This document shows positions 1 through 7,873 of a stretch of 64,000 nt of DNA, piece after piece. Both the position numbers and the translations under genes were made by a program. This DNA comes from Aestuariivivens insulae. Its GTDB lineage: Bacteria > Bacteroidota > Bacteroidia > Flavobacteriales > Flavobacteriaceae. The stretch is taken from NCBI RefSeq assembly GCF_022662195.1, contig NZ_JAKMCS010000008.1, forward strand, positions 1 through 64,000. Direction: 5' to 3'. The stretch's first letter is position 1, and each line of letters starts with the position of its first letter. Below the pieces are notes generated by a model. The model did no database searches and was not told where the DNA came from. It was given only the letters and a program-made list of their open reading frames with translations.

Positions 1-108
1 TTCACTTCCAGAATTATGTCTTTCTAGGCGTTTGGTTAAGTCGCTAGTTTGCCCTTTGTAATAGGTATCGTGATTTTCAGAATAAAGTATATAGACAAAA
101 TATTTCAC
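1..108 (-). CDS. GIY-YIG nuclease-like protein, second copy (partial, runs off the left edge)
   Basis: This is the first 36 codons of a second GIY-YIG gene, read leftward from a GTG at 108 and cut by the window edge. Its DNA is identical to the start of the complete gene at 207-458, and the product begins VKYFVYILYS with the same YYKG and LTKRLERH motifs. It is a tandem copy of the neighbouring gene and is preceded by a short copy of the tRNA-Leu 3' end. Whether the rest is intact cannot be seen. Confidence 0.65.
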   Translation of the reverse strand, partial: MKYFVYILYSENHDTYYKGQTSDLTKRLERHNSGSE

Positions 109-135
109 GAAAATTACTGATTTGAAGGTTTGTGC
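1..135. repeat. 135-bp perfect direct repeat, copy 1
   Basis: Positions 1-135 match 351-485 base for base with an offset of 350. The repeat covers the 5' part of a GIY-YIG gene plus the junction with tRNA-Leu 3' sequence. It may extend left of the window. The absence of differences suggests a recent duplication or gene conversion. Confidence 0.95.
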
Positions 136-150
136 ACGAGAAGACTCGAA
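131..150 (-). repeat. tRNA-Leu 3'-end remnant
   Basis: Read on the minus strand, this 20-nt stretch reproduces the T-loop, T-stem 3' strand and 3' acceptor strand of the tRNA-Leu at 483-567, with a 2-nt deletion in the acceptor strand (TGCACA against TGCGCACA). The rest of the tRNA is missing, so it cannot be a functional tRNA. It sits directly upstream of the second GIY-YIG copy, as the real tRNA sits upstream of the first. Confidence 0.85.
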
Positions 151-198
151 TGCTGATGCTACGATCAGCATCATGACTTTGCCTATGCAAACGTCATG
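150..198. repeat. Two adjacent hairpins between the tRNA remnant and the GIY-YIG gene
   Basis: The first inverted repeat has an 8-bp stem (150-157 with 164-171, ATGCTGAT/ATCAGCAT) and a 6-nt loop. The second has an 11-bp stem with one bulged base (172-182 with 187-198) and loop CTAT. Neither is followed by a U tract on either strand, so they are not obvious intrinsic terminators. They lie at the junction of the 350-bp tandem unit. Confidence 0.7.
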
Positions 199-206
199 GC
201 TTCCAT

Positions 207-458
207 TTATTCTTGATATTTTTCTATGAATGCCTTGGTGCGTTCTTTAGATAGATTTTTTAGTTTTCGCTCCAAGATTAGGGCTTGAGACCGATTTGGC
301 TTTTCAGTTTTCCACACCAATTTCCATGGTCTGTATTTAGAAGTCGATTTTTCACTTCCAGAATTATGTCTTTCTAGGCGTTTGGTTAAGTCGCTAGTTT
401 GCCCTTTGTAATAGGTATCGTGATTTTCAGAATAAAGTATATAGACAAAATATTTCAC
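207..458 (-). CDS. GIY-YIG nuclease family protein (small, UPF0213-like)
   Basis: An 83-residue single-domain GIY-YIG protein. The motif is present in the variant form VYI...YYKG, followed by the conserved Arg (LTKRLERH), an Asn (HNSG) and the catalytic-type Glu in LILERKLK. The reading frame stays open back into the tRNA gene to a GTG at 509. I chose the GTG at 458 because it lies outside the tRNA and gives the usual start of such proteins (VKYFVYIL). Solo GIY-YIG proteins of this size are common in Flavobacteriia and often sit beside RNA genes; their function is unknown, either DNA repair-like or selfish. It lies directly downstream of tRNA-Leu and is followed by a tandem copy. Confidence 0.8.
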   Translation of the reverse strand: MKYFVYILYSENHDTYYKGQTSDLTKRLERHNSGSEKSTSKYRPWKLVWKTEKPNRSQALILERKLKNLSKERTKAFIEKYQE

Positions 459-485
459 GAAAATTACTGATTTGAAGGTTTGTGC
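351..485. repeat. 135-bp perfect direct repeat, copy 2
   Basis: Identical to 1-135. It spans the start of the complete GIY-YIG gene and ends three bases inside the 3' end of tRNA-Leu. Confidence 0.95.
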
Positions 486-567
486 GCACGAGAAGACTCG
501 AACTTCCACATCCTAAACGGATACTAGCCCCTCAAGCTAGCGCGTCTACCAATTCCGCCACGTGCGC
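483..567 (-). tRNA. tRNA-Leu (GAG)
   Basis: An 85-nt class II tRNA on the minus strand. The acceptor stem GCGCACG pairs with CGTGCGC and the discriminator is A. The D-arm contains TTGGTAGACGC. The anticodon stem CTAGC/GCTAG encloses loop TTGAGGG, giving anticodon GAG. There is a long variable arm (ATCC...GGAT) typical of leucine tRNAs, and the T-arm is GAAG-TTCGAGT-CTTC. CCA is not encoded. The 3' end abuts the GIY-YIG gene. Confidence 0.95.
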
Positions 568-836
568 ATTTAATGAAGTGTGCAAAAATATAAAAAGTTA
601 TGCAATATAGCTTGACTTTTTTATTAGGATCGCATTTGAATAGGTATCTAGAGGCCTGTAATTATATCATGGCGTAATGGGTAAAACATTTGGTTTACAT
701 TTAAATAGCTTATAAATAGGGTTTTGCCAGCTATTAATATGGTGTTCACAACCCCTTATACCCTTTTAATAGACTAGCTAATCCCCCATAGAGCACAGCA
801 TATATAGGTATCTTTGTTTAAGTTAGATTTTATTAT
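568..836. other. Intergenic region upstream of the beta-helix protein
   Basis: AT-rich spacer between the leftward tRNA and the rightward gene at 837. The only notable element is a run of cytosines (AATCCCCCATA, around 780-790) about 50 bp before the start codon. It resembles C-runs at similar distances before the genes at 12216 and 18594. No other gene is visible. Confidence 0.4.
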
Positions 837-2771
837 ATGAAACCACCATTATCAATTAGCTGTTTATTGTTAGCATTGCTAATTCATATTTCTTCGCTGT
901 CTCAAAATCCAAGTGCATTATATCAAAATTGGGAAACGGCACAAGATAATTTAAAGGATAGTGATCCTAACAACGATTATACGCCAACATTGCCTGATTT
1001 TAGCTTTGCAGGATACCATCATGGAGAGGCTGGTCTGCCATCATCGTTTACGCAGGACGTTTATGATGTTACCGATGCAGCCTATGGTGCCATTCCCGAT
1101 GATGACGTTTCAGATAAAGAAGCCATAAAATTGGCTATTGCCGCTGCAGAGGCTAATCCCAATGGCGGAATTGTTTTCTTTCCTCCTGGGCGTTTTGTGG
1201 TCAATGACAGTAGTGTCGATGACCCTAGTGAGGTAATACGAATTTCCAAAAGCAATATTGTAATTAAAGGTAGTGGTTCTGGTTCAGGAGGTACAGAATT
1301 GTACCAAATAGATTATACGACACATCCCAGTATGGAAACTTCCGATTGGGTGTGCCCTTATTTGTTTTTGTTCTGGAATGGAGAGGACTCTGCGAATAAT
1401 TATATCACGGATGTAACGGGAAATGCCGAAAGGGAAACGTATTCAGTAGAGGTGGCAAATGCTTCAGGAATTGCAGTAGGGCAGTGGGTAGAACTGTATG
1501 TTAAAAACACGGCTACTGCCTTTGTAAACGAAGAGTTGTCACCTTATACTACGGCCGATCTTTATGACCCTACAAATTTAAAGATGGTAAAAAATGGGGT
1601 AGAGGTTAGGGAAATCCATAAGGTGGTAGCGAAGAATGGAAATATAATTACGTTTAAGGAACCCATTCATAGAGCCATTAATGCGACTTATAATTGGCAA
1701 ATCAATAATTTTAAGGCACTTGAAGAAGTGGGTGTTCAGGATTTAAAATATACGGGAGGTTTTATATGGCAACATTTGCACCATCAAGCGCCGCAAGAAT
1801 TGTATCCTGGTGAAGGTAAAAGTGGCCCGCATGCCTATTTAAGTTCTTCGGGGTGGAGTGGTATTCAGTTTAATCATGTTGTGAATGGATGGATTTCTAA
1901 TGTAGAATTTTCCAATATGTCGCAAGTGGCACAATTTAAATTTTCGGCCTATTGTTCTGCTTTGGATAATAGATATGTTGGAAATCCAGGGCATAACTAT
2001 ATTAGTACCAACTCAGCAACAGGGTGTCTTATAGGCAGAAATACAGATAGCACCACGGGAATTTGGCATGGATGCGGACTCAATGCCGTTTCAATAGGAA
2101 ATGTAATTTGGAGATGCGACCATCCACAGAATGGAAGTTCGGGCATGGAAGTCCACGCCAGTCAGCCAAGAGCTAATCTATTTGATGTTTGTAAAGGTGG
2201 TTTCTTTTTTAATATGGGAGGCTCTACGGGGGCGTTGCCCAATCATTTAAGACATATGGTCCTTTGGAATTTTGAAGGGGTATCCTACCAAAGTACAGGG
2301 GTGAAATCGTGGCGGCCTAATAGTGAGACAAAGTATGCTAAGTTTTTAATGCCAATCATTTCAGGATTGAAGGGCTTTAGCATGTCGAGCGAAGCCAACC
2401 AGTATCAAGAAAACGAATCGCCTGGTACTCATGTTGATGAAGAATCGTTATACGAAGCACAATTGGCCTACCGTTTGGGGGCATTGCCGGGTTGGGCTAC
2501 TCTTGGGATAAAAGATAAGGGTTACCAGGTGAAAAAAACCAGAGTGTATCCCAATCCGTTTACTTTAGAAATAGAAGTAAACCACCTTAACGGTGCATTT
2601 AAAGAATTGATACTTATGGATATCACGGGAAGACGAGTTTATTATCAATCTGTAGAAGGCCTGAATGAGGCGAAGGTACTACCGACCTTAGACCAAAAGG
2701 GTTCAGGGATTTATGTCCTGAAATTGGTGGGAGACATTACTGTGGAATCCCATAAATTAATAAAAAAATAA
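837..2771 (+). CDS. Secreted right-handed beta-helix protein (pectate lyase-like) with T9SS type A sorting domain
   Basis: 644 residues. An N-terminal signal peptide (LLLALLIHISSLSQ) is followed by a region starting DVTDAAYGAIPDD near residue 78, the usual entry into a right-handed parallel beta-helix of the pectate-lyase_3 type. It continues with GGIVFFPPGRFVV and SNIVIKGSGSGSGG turns. The middle (about 330-480) has further helix-like repeats. The last 75 residues (VYPNPFTLEIEV...GSGIYVLKL...KLIKK) are a type A sorting domain, implying export across the outer membrane by the type IX system. The overall look recalls DUF4955-type proteins of polysaccharide loci. It may be a lyase or hydrolase on a uronate glycan, but I cannot identify catalytic residues. 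It is convergent with the kdu operon and is followed by its own terminator. Confidence 0.75.
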   Translation: MKPPLSISCLLLALLIHISSLSQNPSALYQNWETAQDNLKDSDPNNDYTPTLPDFSFAGYHHGEAGLPSSFTQDVYDVTDAAYGAIPDDDVSDKEAIKLAIAAAEANPNGGIVFFPPGRFVVNDSSVDDPSEVIRISKSNIVIKGSGSGSGGTELYQIDYTTHPSMETSDWVCPYLFLFWNGEDSANNYITDVTGNAERETYSVEVANASGIAVGQWVELYVKNTATAFVNEELSPYTTADLYDPTNLKMVKNGVEVREIHKVVAKNGNIITFKEPIHRAINATYNWQINNFKALEEVGVQDLKYTGGFIWQHLHHQAPQELYPGEGKSGPHAYLSSSGWSGIQFNHVVNGWISNVEFSNMSQVAQFKFSAYCSALDNRYVGNPGHNYISTNSATGCLIGRNTDSTTGIWHGCGLNAVSIGNVIWRCDHPQNGSSGMEVHASQPRANLFDVCKGGFFFNMGGSTGALPNHLRHMVLWNFEGVSYQSTGVKSWRPNSETKYAKFLMPIISGLKGFSMSSEANQYQENESPGTHVDEESLYEAQLAYRLGALPGWATLGIKDKGYQVKKTRVYPNPFTLEIEVNHLNGAFKELILMDITGRRVYYQSVEGLNEAKVLPTLDQKGSGIYVLKLVGDITVESHKLIKK

Positions 2772-2820
2772 TCTTATTTAGTTAGTGTTTAGGTGGCCTG
2801 TAATAGGCAGAAAGAGAAGA

Positions 2821-2848
2821 GGTTGGATAGATTTATCCAGCCTTTTTT
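2821..2848 (+). terminator. Intrinsic terminator after the beta-helix gene
   Basis: Stem GGTTGGATA (2821-2829) pairs with TATCCAGCC (2834-2842, one G-U), with a 4-nt loop and then TTTTTT. It lies 50 bp after the stop codon. Confidence 0.85.
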
Positions 2849-2935
2849 CATTTTACATTAGAGTTTATTCAAACTAAATTGGTTGTAAGGTTTTAGGGAT
2901 AGTCTATTCAATCTAAATAAGCTCCAATATCCAGA

Positions 2936-3637
2936 TTATTTTGTTTTAAGATCTTCTATAGCCTGAAATGCTGAAGGGATATGGAAATCTGGCTTTTTGG
3001 AATTAGGGATAACCCAGGAATACCAATCTGTTTTATTGGACTCATAAAAATCGGCTCTAAATAGACCTAGGTAAAGGGAAGAGCCCATTCCTAAGGTATT
3101 CAATTCTCTTAAAGACAATTGCCCCTCAATGATAAATCCGTTTTGGGTAATCCGTGAGGCTATGTTAAGGCTTTTGCAATTCCAAGTACGCTCAAATTTT
3201 CGATAATAACTAGCCTGATAATCCAACACGTATCCTTTGGGGGAGATTTCGATACAGTAATAGTTTTCCAGATCTTTATTAGCTGAAAAAAACAATTCAA
3301 CCCGATCACCCTGAGCGATTGAAATTTCGTCTTTAAGAGGGGGCGTGATAAGCGTTGTATCTATAACTTCAAAATAGAAATAAAGGAAATCGTTAGCAAC
3401 CTTATAATCGAATTTCGTTCCATCTTGGAGATGGTTTTTCCAAGGTGCGGTTAATGAGCTTATTAATGGTGAAGAGGGCCAATCTTCTATATAGGCATTA
3501 AGTTTAATATGGTTTTGTGGAAAAGTATCGGGGGCTTTAAAAAACAATTGCCGCCCCTTCAATAAAAATGAAAGCACGGCAATCAACAATAAAACAATAA
3601 AACTATTTTTTTTGATGTTTACTAGATGTAAAGCCAC
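2936..3637 (-). CDS. CBM9-like carbohydrate-binding protein
   Basis: 233 residues, last gene of the leftward kduI-kduD-DUF4861 operon, 4 bp after the preceding gene. An N-terminal hydrophobic segment (SFIVLLLIAVLSFLL) acts as signal or anchor; there is no lipobox. The rest resembles family 9-like carbohydrate-binding domains: an opening strand with IEDWPSSP, a W-containing edge, FDYKVANDFLYFYFEV, then GDRVELFFSAN and YYCIEISPKGYVLDYQ, and DWYSWVIP near the end. Family members are exported sugar-binding modules. Here it stands alone without a catalytic domain, so it may bind a uronate-containing oligosaccharide in the periplasm or at the surface; that role is inferred from position. Confidence 0.7.
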   Translation of the reverse strand: MALHLVNIKKNSFIVLLLIAVLSFLLKGRQLFFKAPDTFPQNHIKLNAYIEDWPSSPLISSLTAPWKNHLQDGTKFDYKVANDFLYFYFEVIDTTLITPPLKDEISIAQGDRVELFFSANKDLENYYCIEISPKGYVLDYQASYYRKFERTWNCKSLNIASRITQNGFIIEGQLSLRELNTLGMGSSLYLGLFRADFYESNKTDWYSWVIPNSKKPDFHIPSAFQAIEDLKTK

Positions 3638-3641
3638 CTAA

Positions 3642-4817
3642 TTATTTTGTTATAACAATTTCTAACGGATTATTAATACATTTAGAAAAACGGTTAAGGT
3701 AATCTTCCCACTCTTGTTGGTTATTGAACTGACCGCTTTCCTTCCAGCCAAATCCAGCATAGTAAACTACTTGATTGTTGTTTACTTTTAGCTTTGCATA
3801 AGCATTGCTTAAATCTTTGGCTTCGGTATTGTAGGTTTCAAAGTCTAGAAAGGTATCTTTAGCTGCTACGATAGCGGTTCCAAGTTCAGAATCGCCATGA
3901 GGCTGCCAATAGCTTACCCATCCATTTTCTGTATTGCCGTTAACTTCACCATCCTTTTCATGTAAGGTTAAACCAGCCGATATATTATCAATACCTTCTA
4001 AGGTGATGGTGAATTTAGAAAGGTTACTGTTTAGGTCTAAGCTAATAACTCTTGATTCCTCAATGGTGTGGCCAGCAGCATCCCAATCTTCATATTCTAA
4101 ATAAAAACTGGTTCTAATGGGGCCAGTGGTAATGGTACGCCATTTCGCATAGTTTTTGGAAATGTAATAAGTCGTGTCAATTTTAGCGGCAATACCACCA
4201 ACACCACGACTCACACCAACATGGAAATTGTCTAAACCTTCACCATTGTCTTCGTGATAGGTACCCTCTGTTTCCAATTCTTTTTTATACCATTTATTGA
4301 TAATTGGGTATTCTACTTTTTTTAACCAAGCATCAACACCGCTGGACAAGGTGCCACCAGGAACACTGTCTTCCACCATTTTTTGGGCTTGTGGCCCGAA
4401 AGTACGAAAGGCAACTTTATTGTTCTCCCATGCGTAATCATCGGTACGCTCAGGTACAAAACGGGAAAAGCAAAGGGCTTTTGCTTTAGGCTGCTCTTCA
4501 GCAGTAATTGATACCACTTCAAAAGCGCTTTCTGAATTAGCCGCTATTTCCGGTTGGAACAAAATAACGTCCGTAGTACCGTCACCATCGTTATCTACCA
4601 ATTGTGTAACTTGGAGTTGACCTGTTTTTATGTCACGAATACCAACAGTGGCAAGGTCTTCAACATTTAAATCAGACTTAGCTAATTCAACAGTTTCAAA
4701 TGATCTCGCTATGTCAAGCCCGTTCTTTATGGTAATGGTTGTATGCTTTTCCTTTTTAGTACATGCCGAAAGAAAAGTTACAGCTACAAAAAACAATATT
4801 ATTTTATTAAGTTTCAT
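3642..4817 (-). CDS. DUF4861-like lipoprotein
   Basis: 391 residues from the chosen start. The N-terminus MKLNKIILFFVAVTFLSAC is a lipoprotein signal with Cys19. An in-frame ATG at 4838 would add seven residues and overlap kduD by 11 bp; the shorter start gives a more typical lipoprotein signal. The body has features I associate with DUF4861: VDNDGDGTTDVILFQPEI, GVDAWLKKVEYPIINKWY, YHEDNGEGLDNFHVG.SRG.GG, and a C-terminal W/G-rich region (VVYYAGFGWKESGQF). Such proteins recur in loci for uronate-containing polysaccharides; I do not know an established biochemical function. It sits between kduD and the CBM9-like gene, so it is probably co-expressed with uronate catabolism. Confidence 0.75.
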   Translation of the reverse strand: MKLNKIILFFVAVTFLSACTKKEKHTTITIKNGLDIARSFETVELAKSDLNVEDLATVGIRDIKTGQLQVTQLVDNDGDGTTDVILFQPEIAANSESAFEVVSITAEEQPKAKALCFSRFVPERTDDYAWENNKVAFRTFGPQAQKMVEDSVPGGTLSSGVDAWLKKVEYPIINKWYKKELETEGTYHEDNGEGLDNFHVGVSRGVGGIAAKIDTTYYISKNYAKWRTITTGPIRTSFYLEYEDWDAAGHTIEESRVISLDLNSNLSKFTITLEGIDNISAGLTLHEKDGEVNGNTENGWVSYWQPHGDSELGTAIVAAKDTFLDFETYNTEAKDLSNAYAKLKVNNNQVVYYAGFGWKESGQFNNQQEWEDYLNRFSKCINNPLEIVITK

Positions 4818-4827
4818 AGCTATTGGT

Positions 4828-5619
4828 TTAGTTTTCATTAGATGGCTTTCCTATGGTAGCCAATATACCTCCATCAACATAAACTACATGTCCATTAACA
4901 AAATCACTGGCTTTAGAGCTTAAGAATATGGCTGCGCCTTGTAAATCTTCTGGATTACCCCAGCGTGCTGCAGGTGTTCTGTTAATGATAAATTCATTAA
5001 ATGGATGACCATCTACACGAATAGGAGCAGTTTGGCTAGTTGCAAAATACCCTGGACCAATACCATTGGTTTGAATATTATATTTGGCCCATTCTGTTGC
5101 CATACTACGTGTTAACATTTTTAGGCCACCTTTAGCGGCTGCATAAGCACTAACAGAATCTCTTCCCAGTTCACTCATCATAGAACATATGTTGATGATT
5201 TTACCTCCGCCTCTTTTAATCATGCTCTTGGCAACATATTTAGAAACGATAAATGGACCAACTAAATCAACTTTTACAACCAATTCAAAATCTTTGGTTT
5301 CCATTTCAACAATAGGTGTTCTTTTAATAATGCCCGCATTGTTTACTAGAATATCGATAGGGCCTACTTCAGCTTCAATTTTTGCTATGGCTTCTTCTAC
5401 AGCTTTGTCGTCTGTAACATCAAACACATAACCATGGGCATGTAGGTCTGCAGCTTTGTATTCTTCAAGAGCTTTTTCTAAGGTATCACTAGTATTATTA
5501 TTAATTACAAGTGTAGCACCTGCATTTCCTAATCCTTTTGCCATAGCCATTCCCAGTCCATGAACGCCACCGGTAACTAAAGCTATTTTTCCTGTTAAAT
5601 CAAATAAGTTTATAGACAT
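4828..5619 (-). CDS. kduD: 2-dehydro-3-deoxy-D-gluconate 5-dehydrogenase (SDR family)
   Basis: 263 residues. KduD interconverts 3-deoxy-D-glycero-2,5-hexodiulosonate and 2-keto-3-deoxygluconate with NAD(P)H, the second cytosolic step for unsaturated uronates. It is a classical short-chain dehydrogenase: cofactor motif TGGVHGLGMAMA near residue 16, NNAGI near 93, catalytic Ser (ICSMMSELG), and YAAAKGG with catalytic Tyr and Lys near 160. The length matches the family (about 250-265). It follows kduI by 20 bp in the same operon, which decides the identity against generic SDRs. Confidence 0.92.
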   Translation of the reverse strand: MSINLFDLTGKIALVTGGVHGLGMAMAKGLGNAGATLVINNNTSDTLEKALEEYKAADLHAHGYVFDVTDDKAVEEAIAKIEAEVGPIDILVNNAGIIKRTPIVEMETKDFELVVKVDLVGPFIVSKYVAKSMIKRGGGKIINICSMMSELGRDSVSAYAAAKGGLKMLTRSMATEWAKYNIQTNGIGPGYFATSQTAPIRVDGHPFNEFIINRTPAARWGNPEDLQGAAIFLSSKASDFVNGHVVYVDGGILATIGKPSNEN

Positions 5620-5639
5620 ATTTTTTGTGGTTTTAATAG

Positions 5640-6482
5640 TTATCTTAATTCGTTAATTTTACAGTGATCCATATCACCATAATCTAAATTTTCACCAGCC
5701 ATTCCCCAAATAAAGGAATAGTTACTTGTTCCAGAACCTGAATGTATGGACCAGGCAGGTGAAATAACGGCTTGGTTGTTAGCCATCCAAATGTGTCTTG
5801 TTTCCTGGGGTTGTCCCATAAAATGGCATACCGCTTGGTCTTCAGGAACTTCAAAATAGAAGTATACTTCCATTCTTCTGTCATGTACATGGGCAGGCAT
5901 AGTATTCCAGGAACTTCCAGACTTTAAGGAAGTCATTCCCATTTGTAATTGACAAACATCTACAACGCTGTTAACAATGTATTTTCTTAAGGTTCTGGCG
6001 TTTGCAGTTTCGGGAGCGCCAAGCTCTATCACTTCAACATCTTCAATACCTATTTTTTTATTTGGAAAGGCTTTATGTGCCGGTGTGGAATTGATATAAA
6101 ATAAGGCTGGATTATCTGCAGATTCACTAGCAAATACCACTTCTTTATTTCCCTGTCCAACATAAAGTGCTTCTTTGTGTTTTAAGGTATATTGAGTGCC
6201 ATCTACCGTTACTGTTCCTGTTGCCCCTACATTTATAATACCTAATTCCCTTCTCTCAAGAAAGTAATCTGCTTTTAACGGATCGATAGCTTCCAAATTA
6301 AGGGATTCGTCAACAGGTAGTGCACCACCAGCTATAAATCTGTCGAAGTGAGAATAAACTAGGTTAATGTTATTGGCTACAAATAAGTTGTCAATTAAAA
6401 ACTCATTTCTTAGTCTGTTTGTATCATACGCTTTTACATCTTGAGGAGACGTTGCGTATCTAACTTCGTATTGTGTTGCCAT
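5640..6482 (-). CDS. kduI: 5-dehydro-4-deoxy-D-glucuronate isomerase
   Basis: 280 residues, the usual KduI length. It isomerises 4-deoxy-L-threo-5-hexosulose uronate, the spontaneous product of unsaturated uronic acid, to 3-deoxy-D-glycero-2,5-hexodiulosonate in the cytosol. It is a cupin-fold zinc enzyme. The metal ligands known from the family are all present: His198 and His200 (MPAHVHDRR), Glu205, and His247 (PAWSIHSG). Other landmarks are FERRELGIINVG-like (YFLERRELGIINVG) and the C-terminal GENLDYGDMD. It is the first gene of the leftward operon, and its promoter overlaps a LacI-type operator. Confidence 0.95.
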   Translation of the reverse strand: MATQYEVRYATSPQDVKAYDTNRLRNEFLIDNLFVANNINLVYSHFDRFIAGGALPVDESLNLEAIDPLKADYFLERRELGIINVGATGTVTVDGTQYTLKHKEALYVGQGNKEVVFASESADNPALFYINSTPAHKAFPNKKIGIEDVEVIELGAPETANARTLRKYIVNSVVDVCQLQMGMTSLKSGSSWNTMPAHVHDRRMEVYFYFEVPEDQAVCHFMGQPQETRHIWMANNQAVISPAWSIHSGSGTSNYSFIWGMAGENLDYGDMDHCKINELR

Positions 6483-6539
6483 GTTTTAAATATCTGATTT
6501 TTAATTAATTATTTTAACCTGAATAAGGTTTTGGCTTTA

Positions 6540-6569
6540 CAAAAGTAATAAAAATAATTAAAAATACAA
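6540..6569 (-). promoter_or_regulatory. Predicted promoter of the kduI operon
   Basis: On the minus strand TACTTTTG (6547-6540) matches the Bacteroidota -7 consensus TAnnTTTG. A TTG (6569-6567) lies 19 bp upstream, which is the expected spacing for the -33 element. The -33 triplet falls inside the operator palindrome, so repressor binding would block the promoter. The start site would lie about 50 bp before the kduI ATG. Confidence 0.7.
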
Positions 6570-6587
6570 TCGATTGTATTTTTAATT
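6556..6587. promoter_or_regulatory. LacI-type operator O1 between kduI and the lacI-family gene
   Basis: A perfect 32-bp palindrome centred on the CG at 6571/6572. Its core AATACAATCGATTGTATT recurs exactly at 45907-45924 upstream of kdgK. A central CG flanked by inverted half-sites is typical of LacI/GalR operators. It lies in the divergent region between kduI and the LacI-family gene at 6801. A second TAnnTTTG (TATTTTTG, 6591-6598) faces right, just past the palindrome, and may drive the regulator itself. The rest of 6599-6800 shows no further clear element. Confidence 0.85.
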
Positions 6588-6800
6588 TGTTATTTTTGTG
6601 TAATGACATTTAACATAAGATGTTTGAAATACAGGTAGTGGGTTAGATTGGGTATATGTGTAAAGTCAATAAAAACCTAATGGAGTAAAGAACAATGTAT
6701 TTTAATTGTGCTAATAAAATGTTTACAATAAAGGTGTTCTATAAACAAGAAGAATATTTAAATTAGGGCACCAATTATCTTAAAAAGTAAGAATGGTTTT

Positions 6801-7823
6801 ATGAATAAGAATAATAAAGCGACTATTCACGATATAGCAAGAGCGTTAAATATAGATAGTTCAACAGTTTCAAGGGCATTAAACGATAGTCCTAGGGTTA
6901 CCCAAAAAACCAAGGATAAAATTATAGCTAAGGCTAACGAACTTGGGTATCAAAGAAATCACTTAGCGTCTAATTTGAGAAAAAGTAAGACCTATACTTT
7001 GGGCGTTGTGGTGCCTAGAATATCACGTCATTTCTTTTCTTCCGCTATTGCGGGAATAGAGGAAACTGCTTATCAAGAAGGGTATAATGTGGTGATTTGC
7101 CAATCTTTAGAGGCATTGGAAAGGGAACAAAAAATTGCAGAGACTTTATTAGCCAATAGGGTAGACGGAGTTTTGATTTCTATTTCTATGGAAACAAGCA
7201 GTTATGAGCATTTACAGGCGCTTAGACAGCGAAATATACCCATTGTGTTTTTTGATAGATTTTGTGATATTCCAGATACTTGTAATGTGCTTATAGACGA
7301 TTTTCAGGCAGGCTTCAATGCGACAGAGCATTTAATTTTAAATGGAAGCAAAAACATTGTTCATTTTTCAGGAACACAAAATTTAGATATTTATAGAAAT
7401 AGATACAATGGATATAAAGTAGCACTAGAAAAACACAATATTCCTTTTAGGGAAGACTTTGTTTTAAGTTCTAAGTTAATGAAAGAAGATGGCGTGGAAA
7501 ATGCAAAAAAAATATTAGCACTTCCTTATAAAATTGACGGTATTTTTTCTGCAAATGATGTGGCAGCCATTGGAGCCTTACAATACCTAAAAGAACAAGG
7601 TAAAAGAATTCCTGAGGATATAGCCATAGTAGGTTTTAGCAATGAACCAATCTCTTCAATAATTGAACCTCCCTTGTCTACAATAAATCAGTCTGGATTT
7701 GAAATAGGTAAAACAGCAACCTCATTATTGTTGTCTAAAGTTAATAATAAGACCTCTAAGTCCATAAGTGAAACGATCATTTTAAAGACTAATTTAATTG
7801 AACGAAAATCTTCGGTGCGATAG
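6801..7823 (+). CDS. LacI/GalR-family transcriptional repressor, probable uronate regulon repressor
   Basis: 340 residues, standard LacI-family length. The N-terminal helix-turn-helix reads TIHDIARALNIDSSTVSRALND followed by a hinge region (NHLASNLRKSKT). The periplasmic-binding-protein-like effector domain starts TLGVVVPRISRHFFSS and includes DGVLISIS, IVFFDRF, DGIFSANDVAAIGAL and IAIVGFSNEPISSIIEPPLSTI. The gene is divergent from kduI, and a perfect palindrome of LacI type lies between them and again upstream of kdgK. I infer that it represses the kdu operon and kdgK-kdgA-TRAP and is released by a pathway intermediate; the inducer cannot be read from the sequence. Confidence 0.9.
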   Translation: MNKNNKATIHDIARALNIDSSTVSRALNDSPRVTQKTKDKIIAKANELGYQRNHLASNLRKSKTYTLGVVVPRISRHFFSSAIAGIEETAYQEGYNVVICQSLEALEREQKIAETLLANRVDGVLISISMETSSYEHLQALRQRNIPIVFFDRFCDIPDTCNVLIDDFQAGFNATEHLILNGSKNIVHFSGTQNLDIYRNRYNGYKVALEKHNIPFREDFVLSSKLMKEDGVENAKKILALPYKIDGIFSANDVAAIGALQYLKEQGKRIPEDIAIVGFSNEPISSIIEPPLSTINQSGFEIGKTATSLLLSKVNNKTSKSISETIILKTNLIERKSSVR

Positions 7824-7873
7824 GTTTTGTAGTAAAAATTAGTTATCTTTTATCTGGTTTAATACAGTTTTAT

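Noticed and set aside
459-509. Longer start (GTG at 509) for the GIY-YIG gene
   Set aside because: The extra 17 codons are the 3' end of tRNA-Leu read in frame; the GTG at 458 matches the usual protein start.
4304-4923. Several open frames overlapping the DUF4861-like gene and the end of kduD
   Set aside because: They are shadows on other frames of genes with clear signal peptide and family motifs.
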